Part shown: positions 1-5,589 of the stretch, piece by piece
Layout of the letters: the number at the start of each line of letters is the position of its first letter
Numbering within the stretch: position 1 is the first letter of the stretch
Assembly: GCA_022447165.1 (NCBI GenBank)
Contig: JAKVBR010000113.1
Span: 1-5,589, forward strand
Direction: 5' to 3'
Origin: Phycisphaerales bacterium
GTDB taxonomy: Bacteria; Planctomycetota; Phycisphaerae; Phycisphaerales; SM1A02
Length of the DNA stretch: 5,589 nucleotides
The notes under the pieces: model-generated
What the model was told of the DNA's origin: nothing
Seen by the model: only the letters and a program-made list of their open reading frames with translations
The model's database searches: none
Translations under genes and position numbers: made by a program

Positions 1-3000
1 CATCAGTGCCCCACTGAGCAATGATTTCAAGGATGTCAGAAACGTTGACTGAACCGTCGCCGTTCACATCTTCATCACATCCACCATCATCGTCGCAGTA
101 ACTGCTTGTGAGTTCAACGCCGTCGACGGCTGCTTCAATGATTGAGCCCTCGCCGAGGTCGCCACAAACGAAGCGAACTTGGAAGTCATCGCTTGGTTCA
201 AAACCGTCAACCATTGAAAGGTCGTACTCAACGAAGTACCAACCACCACTTGATTCTTCTACTGGTCCAACTGTTTCAAGGTTTGACCATGTCATGCCAC
301 CATCACTTGAGATGTCAACATAGAAGTAATCATTGTTAGCTTCAGCGCCACTACAGCTTGCTCCGTTGTTGTACCAACGGTAGTAACTGAGCATTGGCGT
401 ATCAGTTGCGTCCATTGTTGGTGAATACAACGTTGTTGTACCACCATCGACATCTTCAGTGCCACCGTTACCTGTGACATAACACATGCCAGAGCCGTCA
501 GCATCTGTTGGAGCGTCACATCGAACACCGCCTGCAGATGGCATGACTCGTACCCATGCACCTTCTGTAACATCTGACTCAACTGTCCAACCTTCATCTG
601 TTTGGAAGTCGTCATCAAAGACCACATCAAATCCGTTGTATGCCGATGCGCTAAATGTGTAGTCAGGAGCTCCATTTGGACTCGTGACATCATCACCATC
701 GATAGTTGTAAATGAAACATACCAGTCAACCATTACACCACAATCAAACGATGGGAATGTCGCTGTGTACATCATTGAACCATTGTAATCAAGTGGCATT
801 GACATCCAACCTGAACCATCGTTGTAGTTTAAATCGCCGGTGCCATCTGGTGATGATGTGCCGTCTTCAACCATGAGTGTTACGGAAGTGCCACCATTTG
901 GATCAAGCAAATCTGGTTGACCATCAGGCCATGTGATGACAAGTGGTTGACCGTCTCCACAATCGCCATCGCCAGGACCATCAATTTGAAGAGTACCACT
1001 ACCAGAAGCTGAACTATCCCAACCACCAACTCTAATCTTATATGTTTCACCACCGACAACATTAAACACAACATTTGAGGTGTAATTATCACAGCCATCA
1101 GCATCACCATTGCACGCAACTTGTGACATGTTGTCACAATCTCCTTGATAAACAACAATATCACTGTCAAAAGTTATAGCGTTGCATGTTGAGACACTCA
1201 TTTCACCGTTATCACATGCGACATAAGTAAACCAAACATCAGCATTCATATCGCCGAGATAAGTTCCTACGCATTGATCTTCGTTGTATGGGACGCTGTC
1301 TGAGATTGCGCCAACAGTTGAGAATGCAAAGTCTCCATCTGTTACTTCACGAGCGTCTTCACAGAAGTCATTGTCGAGTGGCTCTGGAAGGTCGCCCATG
1401 CTGTGCATGTTCATCGCTTCAAGAATGGCAACTGAATGAGGCGTACCATTATCCAAATCACCATCATCGTCATCTAGTATTAACCAATCCAGAGTAATTG
1501 AAGGATCAATAGAAGTTCCTGTATGCATCATAATTGCATTGATTGCAAGAGATGCAACAATATCAAGACCCTCACCTGGATGAGCTGCTTCAACAGTTTC
1601 AAGCGCATCCCATACACAACCTGAGATTAACTGACCGCAATCATGTATACCTGAACAACTCCCGCCATATTGACGGTTATTGTCTGCATTTCTAATTCCG
1701 TTCTCACAGTCATTGCTATAAAAACCTCTTGCAAGTTGGGAATCTCCACTTATAAGAACACCCATGACATCACCCATGCCTTCACCATATTCACCTTGGC
1801 CACTTCCAGCTACTGCTACCAGGTGATGCCCATATTCATGGTGGACAATAACTGAATAAGCCGTATTGGAACATCCACTTCCAGAGTTATAGAAGTTTAT
1901 GGAGGAATAATCATAAAACGCATTGCAAGTTCCACTCACGCCTGTATTGACAGGAAAACCTTGTTGATTTCCAATTGTTGGATAGTTTGGAGAATAGTAA
2001 AGCGTGAAATCACGCACAATGTTTGAATGCATATATGCGTTCACCTGTGCTCTTACTTGTTCATTATTGTTTGATTCATTATGCATGAAGTATGGATCGG
2101 ATTGGGTAAGAGACACATCTGTGCCAGATTGGTTATCAACATTAAACCATACACCGTCAAGAGTAGAGGTAATGTTTCCAACGCCATTAATTGTAAAATC
2201 GCCATTTTCATCTGCGTAAACCGTCTGACTCCCTTGTGTAACGCGAGCATAAGGCATTCCCATAGCTGATTCAACTTCGCATACATCAGCACCTGAACTT
2301 TCAGTCGCCATACCCGAGACATTTCCGTCTACGTGAAGAATAAGGTTCTTTTCATAAAGGACTTCGCCTGTCAAAGCATCGACGACGAGTTCAAATTTTC
2401 GGTAGTTATCAAAGTCCCATGCCCCGCCATTTGTTGCTTGGAAAACAAGTACTGCAACTGGTTCACTGTGACCAGTTTCTTCAGTTCCAGCGTAAACCAT
2501 AAGTTCTGGCATGGTGACAGTTGTGCCACGTCCAAGATGAGTCGCTGCAGACATGAGGGCAACAGCTTCACTTGCGACAGCTCGCTTAGGAGCTTTAAAA
2601 CCTTTAACATCTTTTAAAACAGTAGTTGCGCTCACTGCCGGGTAGTTCTTTGCATTGCGAACCAGAACCATTAAGCGTGAGTCATAAACAGGAAGACCGC
2701 CAACGGTTTGTGTGTAGTAAAAGCCAGTAAATTTATATTTACCAGTTTGATGGTTGTACATCAGACCTTGCTCATGCCTGCCATCAATAAACGGACCTTG
2801 TTCAATAAAGCCGTTAGCATCAGCATTCAGTGCTACCGCCCAATCACGAACAAACGCATCAGCTGATGCTTTAGCAGTCATACCAGTTGAAAGTTGCTTA
2901 TCAACAATTTTGTGGATGCTTCCAGCTCTATCCATCATACGCATACGGGGATGAGATTCCCTCATTTGGTTCATAGAGATAGATGCTGCAGTGTCAGCTG

Positions 3001-3067
3001 CATAATTCGTAGTAGTACCTAAAAGTAATGAAGTTACAACTACCGCAAATATTGAACTAGTTTTCAT
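1..3067 (-). CDS. Secreted M36 (fungalysin)-like zinc metalloprotease with dockerin-like C-terminus; 3' end beyond window
   Basis: An uninterrupted reading frame of 1022 codons runs from ATG (3065-3067) to the left edge. The stop is outside the window, so the C-terminus is missing. Residues 1-23 form a signal peptide (MKTSSIFAVVV..., cleavage near Tyr-Ala-Ala). Residues 110-170 resemble the FTP propeptide (QTVGGLPVYDSRLMV) and 180-240 a PepSY-like segment (DALTGEVL, 230-237). A beta-sandwich insert of carboxypeptidase-regulatory type follows at about 242-320. The catalytic site is HEYGH (His410, Glu411, His414), with Glu429 in GEGMGD as probable third zinc ligand, H475xxG...W485D486, and DNGTPH ending at His544. 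These fit M36 better than M4. C-terminal parts are a Gly/Cys module (564-697), a linker/beta region (704-810), a jelly-roll-like module starting at DDFQTDEGW (about 815-993), and an EF-hand loop (Asp1000, Asn1002, Asp1004, Ser1006, Asn1008, Asp1011) followed by Trp1019-Gly1020. Predicted role: exported endopeptidase. The gene boundary and protease class are firm; the exact family is less so. Confidence 0.9.
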   Translation of the reverse strand, partial: MKTSSIFAVVVTSLLLGTTTNYAADTAASISMNQMRESHPRMRMMDRAGSIHKIVDKQLSTGMTAKASADAFVRDWAVALNADANGFIEQGPFIDGRHEQGLMYNHQTGKYKFTGFYYTQTVGGLPVYDSRLMVLVRNAKNYPAVSATTVLKDVKGFKAPKRAVASEAVALMSAATHLGRGTTVTMPELMVYAGTEETGHSEPVAVLVFQATNGGAWDFDNYRKFELVVDALTGEVLYEKNLILHVDGNVSGMATESSGADVCEVESAMGMPYARVTQGSQTVYADENGDFTINGVGNITSTLDGVWFNVDNQSGTDVSLTQSDPYFMHNESNNNEQVRAQVNAYMHSNIVRDFTLYYSPNYPTIGNQQGFPVNTGVSGTCNAFYDYSSINFYNSGSGCSNTAYSVIVHHEYGHHLVAVAGSGQGEYGEGMGDVMGVLISGDSQLARGFYSNDCENGIRNADNNRQYGGSCSGIHDCGQLISGCVWDALETVEAAHPGEGLDIVASLAINAIMMHTGTSIDPSITLDWLILDDDDGDLDNGTPHSVAILEAMNMHSMGDLPEPLDNDFCEDAREVTDGDFAFSTVGAISDSVPYNEDQCVGTYLGDMNADVWFTYVACDNGEMSVSTCNAITFDSDIVVYQGDCDNMSQVACNGDADGCDNYTSNVVFNVVGGETYKIRVGGWDSSASGSGTLQIDGPGDGDCGDGQPLVITWPDGQPDLLDPNGGTSVTLMVEDGTSSPDGTGDLNYNDGSGWMSMPLDYNGSMMYTATFPSFDCGVMVDWYVSFTTIDGDDVTSPNGAPDYTFSASAYNGFDVVFDDDFQTDEGWTVESDVTEGAWVRVMPSAGGVRCDAPTDADGSGMCYVTGNGGTEDVDGGTTTLYSPTMDATDTPMLSYYRWYNNGASCSGAEANNDYFYVDISSDGGMTWSNLETVGPVEESSGGWYFVEYDLSMVDGFEPSDDFQVRFVCGDLGEGSIIEAAVDGVELTSSYCDDDGGCDEDVNGDGSVNVSDILEIIAQWGTD
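977..1378 (-). repeat. Shared Gly/Cys module, copy in the M36-like protease (residues 564-697)
   Basis: The module begins LDNDFC and contains the landmarks AISD, YLG, DVWF-Y, FDSD-VVY, CNGD and IRVGG, with paired cysteines. A gapless hand alignment with residues 538-670 of the neighbouring M12B-like protein gives about 62 identical positions over roughly 132. It sits directly after the catalytic domain here. I do not recognise a named family with certainty; it resembles the beta-sandwich PPC- or CUB-like modules found after bacterial exoprotease domains. Confidence 0.85.
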
Positions 3068-3078
3068 GGTCTCTCGCT

Positions 3079-3083
3079 TCCTT
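3079..3083 (-). promoter_or_regulatory. Probable ribosome binding site of the M36-like gene
   Basis: AAGGA on the minus strand lies 11 bases before the ATG at 3065-3067. The spacing is slightly long but equals that seen before the M12B-like gene. The signal peptide starting directly at this ATG supports the same start. Confidence 0.5.
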
Positions 3084-3112
3084 TAAATTTGAAAAAATCG
3101 TTTTACCACTGA

Positions 3113-3118
3113 AATATA
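3113..3118 (-). promoter_or_regulatory. Candidate -10 box (TATATT) upstream of the M36-like gene
   Basis: TATATT lies 45 bases before the start codon on the minus strand in an AT-rich gap. The same hexamer occurs 39 bases before the neighbouring gene. No good -35 box sits at 16-18 bases; the nearest, CTGACA, is only 13 bases away. This is a weak call that assumes sigma-70-like promoters. Confidence 0.25.
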
Positions 3119-3142
3119 CCCCTTTTTAGTTTGTCAGGTTTC

Positions 3143-3173
3143 AGGTTTTTTACAAGCAAAAAACCTTTTTTTT
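3143..3173 (+). terminator. Hairpin with T-run between the two protease genes
   Basis: Perfect 9-base arms (AGGTTTTTT at 3143-3151, AAAAAACCT at 3158-3166) enclose a 6-base loop, and on the plus strand eight T residues (3166-3173) follow. The form is that of an intrinsic terminator, but only for plus-strand transcription, and no plus-strand gene is present. For the minus-strand genes the hairpin is preceded by the A-run and lacks a T-run after it, so it may only weakly terminate the M12B-like transcript. The stem is AT-rich, so strength is doubtful. Confidence 0.35.
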
Positions 3174-3175
3174 GA

Positions 3176-3207
3176 TTTTAAGGGATTTAAATGCGTTTTT
3201 TAAGGGA
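3176..3207. repeat. Pair of 10-base direct repeats just downstream of the M12B-like gene
   Basis: TTTTAAGGGA occurs at 3176-3185 and 3198-3207 on the plus strand, 22 bases start to start. They sit between the stop codon of the M12B-like gene and the hairpin at 3143-3173. Function unknown; in such AT-rich DNA chance is possible. Confidence 0.4.
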
Positions 3208-3219
3208 CTATAAATTCTC

Positions 3220-5424
3220 TTAATCTTCACAATCACCCCATGAGGCAATCACAATGAGGAGATCTCCAAGATCGACAATGCCATTTTCGTTGACGTCATA
3301 TGCCTCGTTACTCTCATCCCAGTGGTCAATGATGAGCAGAACATCAGTGATGTCGATGAATCCATCAAGGCTGACATCCCCTTGGCATGGAGTGTCGGGT
3401 GAGCATTGTTGCAAGCCAAAGACAATTTGTCCATGTCCATAACTGTCTGCATTAAATCCACCGACGCGAATGTAATACGTGTCGCCCTCAGTCACCTCGA
3501 GGGTTAACTCGCTCGTAAATCCAGCGCAACCCGAACCATCGCCATTGCACCCAACTTGATTGAGCGTTTTGCACGTACCGTTGTATACAACGAGGTCTGA
3601 ATCGAAATTCACTGTGCCACATAAGCTGACAAGCAGTTCACTTGACTCGCATGCTTGATACTTAAACCAAACATCTGATTTCACTTCACCTAGGTAATCC
3701 GAAATGCACATTTCATTATCAACAGGAATGTTGTCAGAAATTGCATCGTAAGTCGAAAAGTTATACGCACCTGTTGAAACTTCAAATGCGGTGTCACAGA
3801 AATCGTTATGAAGTGGCTGGCAATAATCTGTGCAGTTTGAACCTATGCCATCGAACTGACCGCCTGCATTTTCACAATCAACTTGCGAAAGTTCATCGCA
3901 CTCTGTTCCTAAACAACATGCAAACTCTGCACTTGGATTGCACCAATCAAGATCGCATGTAGTATCAATTCCTAGGAACAAACCATCGGCAAACAAACAT
4001 GTGTTTGAATCAAGTTCTGCGCATGTGCCAATATCATCAATACAACAAGCTCCGGGTTCGTCCGGTTCGCAGCCACCAGTTGCACAAAATGTGCCTATTC
4101 CTAGGAAAATACCATCAGCATCTCCACAGTCTTCCTCAGTTAGTTCTTCACATACTTCATCTTCAAAACAGCATGAGCCATTTAAGAATTGGTCACATTC
4201 AAGTGAACACGAAATGCTGTTAAGCAAATAATTTTCCATTGTTTCACGTACTTGCGGGTGGAATTCAAGAACTACGTTTGAGAGACCACCTGAGCATGTA
4301 TGACAATAACTCATGATTGTTCCGCCAAAAGCATCTGTACAGTCGCCGTTTCCGCAGTTATCAATTGGTGGAGAATAATTGTGCGTATGCCATGTTCCAC
4401 AGTTATGACCTTGTTCATGCGCAATAACCATTATGTCCCAATTCTGATAGGAGTAATCTTCGAGCGGTTGTGGGAAGTATCCATTTAAGTTTGCTGATAC
4501 TGCATATCCTTGTGGAGAACAAACTGCACCAACATATGCCATCCCGCCACCTAAATTTCGCCCGCTAAAGAGATGAGCCAAGTGCCTTGGAACATCAGTC
4601 ATGTTCTCTTGCCAGTATTCTCTGAACTGCCCTAGTTGAGGACCAGTGTCATCTGCATTCCAAGGATCATTTGGGGCGTCCCAAAGTCGTAGAAAAGAGA
4701 TGTGCATCGCAACATCAATATCATTTTGGTAAATTGATGAAACTGCACCAACAACTGTTGCTGCATATTCGCCTGAGGCGCTGGTATCACCAGCAAAGAG
4801 ACTACCAGTAAACTCCCAGTCAGTATCAATTGCAACTTGCAATGCCAAACAATCACCCAGTTGCGAGCGAGCGACTTGTTGCTTTCTCTCTGGCAAGATG
4901 ACATCTTCAACTTGACATTGAAATTCCGCCCAGTTCATTTTCTCAGGATCAACGCTTGTGATGTTGTATACAAAAGTTGTATCAAGTTCTGGGTGTTGAG
5001 TTAAGACAAAAGTTTCACTTTCGGTTGTAACAAAACCGTTGCTTACATGCTCGCCGAAAGCAAGGAATACATGTGTGTCTGGCTGTTTATAAACTGAACC
5101 GCGTAGCAAAACGAGATCTGGTCTCTCAATATGATGCCCCACAGTTTGACCATTTTTGAGTTTTTTGCCAATCACGACTTCTGCGTTTTGCGTAAATACA
5201 TCAAAGCGCTCTAGTTGTAGATCAACGACGCCATCTTCACCAAGTGGGAATTGCCGAACAATGACATCCGCGCCAAGCGGAATTGATTCAAGTTCGTCTT
5301 GTTCTATCTCAATACTGACGCCGCCAAAAGATGAAATGTAAGACGGCGTTTCAACATCGTTTTCGACTGAAAACTCATGAGGCGCGATGGCGAGCAAGCT
5401 TGATAGACACAGTGATAGAAACAT
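3220..5424 (-). CDS. Secreted M12B (reprolysin)-like metzincin protease with Cys-rich repeats and dockerin-like tail
   Basis: This is a complete 734-residue protein. The hydrophobic N-terminus (MFLSLCLSSLLAIA) is a signal peptide. Residues 20-190 look like a propeptide; Cys170 lies upstream of a basic stretch (RKQQVAR) where processing could occur. The catalytic domain spans about 190-405 and has the metzincin signature HEQGHNCGTWH (His336, Glu337, His340, Gly343, His346) and a Met-turn GTIMSYC (Met371). Thr follows the third His where eukaryotic reprolysins have Asp. Three Cys-rich repeats follow (416-452, 458-495, 501-535), then a Gly/Cys module (538-670) homologous to one in the next gene. 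Two full EF-hand loops close the protein (Asp683-Asp694 and Asp710-Asp721), the second followed by WGDCED. An in-frame TAA a few codons upstream and a GGAG 11 bases before the ATG support the start. Predicted role: exported zinc endopeptidase acting on extracellular protein. The substrate cannot be read from sequence. Confidence 0.93.
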   Translation of the reverse strand: MFLSLCLSSLLAIAPHEFSVENDVETPSYISSFGGVSIEIEQDELESIPLGADVIVRQFPLGEDGVVDLQLERFDVFTQNAEVVIGKKLKNGQTVGHHIERPDLVLLRGSVYKQPDTHVFLAFGEHVSNGFVTTESETFVLTQHPELDTTFVYNITSVDPEKMNWAEFQCQVEDVILPERKQQVARSQLGDCLALQVAIDTDWEFTGSLFAGDTSASGEYAATVVGAVSSIYQNDIDVAMHISFLRLWDAPNDPWNADDTGPQLGQFREYWQENMTDVPRHLAHLFSGRNLGGGMAYVGAVCSPQGYAVSANLNGYFPQPLEDYSYQNWDIMVIAHEQGHNCGTWHTHNYSPPIDNCGNGDCTDAFGGTIMSYCHTCSGGLSNVVLEFHPQVRETMENYLLNSISCSLECDQFLNGSCCFEDEVCEELTEEDCGDADGIFLGIGTFCATGGCEPDEPGACCIDDIGTCAELDSNTCLFADGLFLGIDTTCDLDWCNPSAEFACCLGTECDELSQVDCENAGGQFDGIGSNCTDYCQPLHNDFCDTAFEVSTGAYNFSTYDAISDNIPVDNEMCISDYLGEVKSDVWFKYQACESSELLVSLCGTVNFDSDLVVYNGTCKTLNQVGCNGDGSGCAGFTSELTLEVTEGDTYYIRVGGFNADSYGHGQIVFGLQQCSPDTPCQGDVSLDGFIDITDVLLIIDHWDESNEAYDVNENGIVDLGDLLIVIASWGDCED
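3415..3813 (-). repeat. Shared Gly/Cys module, copy in the M12B-like protease (residues 538-670)
   Basis: This copy begins LHNDFC and carries the same landmarks in the same order as the copy at 977-1378: AISD, YLG, DVWF-Y, FDSD-VVY, CNGD and IRVGG. Here it lies between the Cys-rich repeats and the dockerin-like tail. The similarity is strong at protein level, while nucleotide identity is only patchy, which suggests an old duplication or module exchange rather than a recent copy. Confidence 0.85.
3820..4179 (-). repeat. Three tandem Cys-rich 'GxCC' repeats within the M12B-like protease
   Basis: Residues 416-452, 458-495 and 501-535 follow one plan: a CC pair, then Cys, Glu-Leu, a further Cys, (G/D)-G-x-F-x-G-I, and two closing cysteines. 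Each unit is about 35-38 residues with six cysteines, so three internal disulfides per unit are plausible. Units 1 and 2 share an 11-base identical DNA stretch, ATTCCTAGGAA on the plus strand, at 3968-3978 and 4097-4107 (129 bases, 43 codons apart), encoding the Phe-Leu-Gly-Ile region. The third unit has diverged there (Phe-Asp-Gly-Ile). Role probably structural or binding; unproven. Confidence 0.85.
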
Positions 5425-5435
5425 GTAAAAAATGA

Positions 5436-5439
5436 CTCC
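5436..5439 (-). promoter_or_regulatory. Possible ribosome binding site of the M12B-like gene
   Basis: GGAG on the minus strand lies 11 bases before the ATG at 5422-5424. There is no other ATG between the in-frame upstream TAA and this one, so the start choice does not rest on this weak site alone. Confidence 0.4.
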
Positions 5440-5445
5440 GAAGTA

Positions 5446-5475
5446 TTACCCTAATCATTACTCAATATAGGGTAA
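5446..5475. promoter_or_regulatory. Inverted repeat, possible operator of the M12B-like gene
   Basis: Perfect 8-base arms, ttaccctA at 5446-5453 and tagggtaa at 5468-5475, are separated by 14 bases, placing them 22 bases start to start, about two helical turns. It lies in the gap before the M12B-like gene and overlaps the candidate -10 box. The long loop and absence of a following T-run argue against an intrinsic terminator for the upstream gene; a dimeric-regulator site is the better guess. Confidence 0.4.
5464..5469 (-). promoter_or_regulatory. Candidate -10 box (TATATT) upstream of the M12B-like gene
   Basis: TATATT lies 39 bases before the start codon on the minus strand and partly overlaps the right-hand arm of the inverted repeat at 5446-5475. 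No convincing -35 box is visible upstream. If used, it would give this gene its own promoter separate from the upstream dockerin-bearing gene. Confidence 0.25.
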
Positions 5476-5518
5476 AAAGCAAGTAAAAACGCGGAATTAA
5501 GCATACAGAGTCTAGCCC

Positions 5519-5589
5519 TTAAGAGCACAGTCCCCAAGCATCGATTAGCGTAAGTGCATCCCCCACATCAATATAGCCTGAATCATTCA
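5519..5589 (-). CDS. C-terminal tail of an upstream protein ending in a dockerin-like repeat (5' end beyond window)
   Basis: The minus-strand frame entering from the right edge reads NDSGYIDVGDALTLIDAWG, then Leu-Cys-Ser, and stops at TAA (5519-5521). The pattern of acidic or polar residues at alternating positions, then Ile-Asp-x-x-Asp, a hydrophobic helix and Trp-Gly, matches the final repeat of the complete protease gene next to it (NENGIVDLGD...ASWGDC). This is therefore very probably the end of another secreted protein with a dockerin-like C-terminus. Only 22 residues are visible, so its enzymatic class is unknown. It lies 94 bases upstream of the M12B-like gene in the same direction. 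The short length limits certainty, but the motif match and correctly placed stop make coincidence unlikely. Confidence 0.8.
   Translation of the reverse strand, partial: NDSGYIDVGDALTLIDAWGLCS

Noticed and set aside
108..339. Short plus-strand open frames over the start of the window
   Set aside because: They lie opposite the long minus-strand protease frame, have low-complexity Ser/Thr/His-rich translations and show no recognisable domain. They are shadows of the real gene.
292..1170. Minus-strand open frames of 96-145 codons, possibly separate genes or signs of a frameshift
   Set aside because: The 1022-codon frame reads through this whole region without a stop and gives coherent domains, so no frameshift is needed. 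The shorter frames are out of phase with it.
3820..4179. CRISPR-like or DNA-level tandem array
   Set aside because: The repeats are coding, imperfect at DNA level and follow codon periodicity; spacers and units are not distinct.
3938..4231. Plus-strand 97-codon frame rich in Ser, Pro and His
   Set aside because: It is antisense to the Cys-rich repeats of the M12B-like gene, and its composition is explained by the complementary codons.
5425..5433. Alternative ATT start three codons upstream of the M12B-like ATG
   Set aside because: ATT starts are rare, the GGAG would be only two bases away, and the signal peptide is already well formed from the ATG.
1..5589. Cellulosome locus
   Set aside because: The recognisable catalytic domains are peptidases and not glycoside hydrolases, and no cohesin, carbohydrate-binding module or scaffoldin is seen. 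The Trp-Gly-ending repeats are the type I associate with planctomycete secreted proteins.

Overview
The window looks like bacterial DNA from the Planctomycetes, most likely a marine Phycisphaerae-type lineage. The evidence is protein architecture: large Asp-rich secreted proteins ending in dockerin-like EF-hand repeats that close with Trp-Gly, Cys-rich 'GxCC' repeats, and a jelly-roll-like module I associate with planctomycete exoproteins. This assignment is inference from remembered family features. Base composition is moderate by eye (not computed), and no ribosomal or other marker gene is present.

Everything coding is on the minus strand, so transcription runs right to left. At 5519-5589 is the last 22-codon tail of an upstream gene, ending in a dockerin-like repeat. 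A 94-base gap (5425-5518) follows, with an 8+8 base inverted repeat overlapping a possible -10 box. Next is a complete 734-residue gene (3220-5424) for a secreted M12B/reprolysin-like metzincin protease with three Cys-rich repeats, a Gly/Cys beta-type module and two dockerin-like repeats. A 152-base AT-rich gap (3068-3219) then holds a hairpin and a pair of 10-base direct repeats. Last is a very large gene (1-3067) for a secreted fungalysin (M36)-like gluzincin protease. It is open to the left edge, with 1022 codons visible and its stop outside the window.

The two proteases belong to different zinc-peptidase groups but carry a clearly homologous accessory module of about 133 residues, roughly 47% identical by hand alignment. 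All three proteins end in dockerin-like repeats. The locus is best read as a cluster of exported enzymes, two of them peptidases, that share non-catalytic modules and a C-terminal calcium-binding tail. The likely role is breakdown of extracellular protein, with the tail used for anchoring, assembly or stability. No RNA gene, mobile element or CRISPR array was seen, and I found no credible plus-strand gene.
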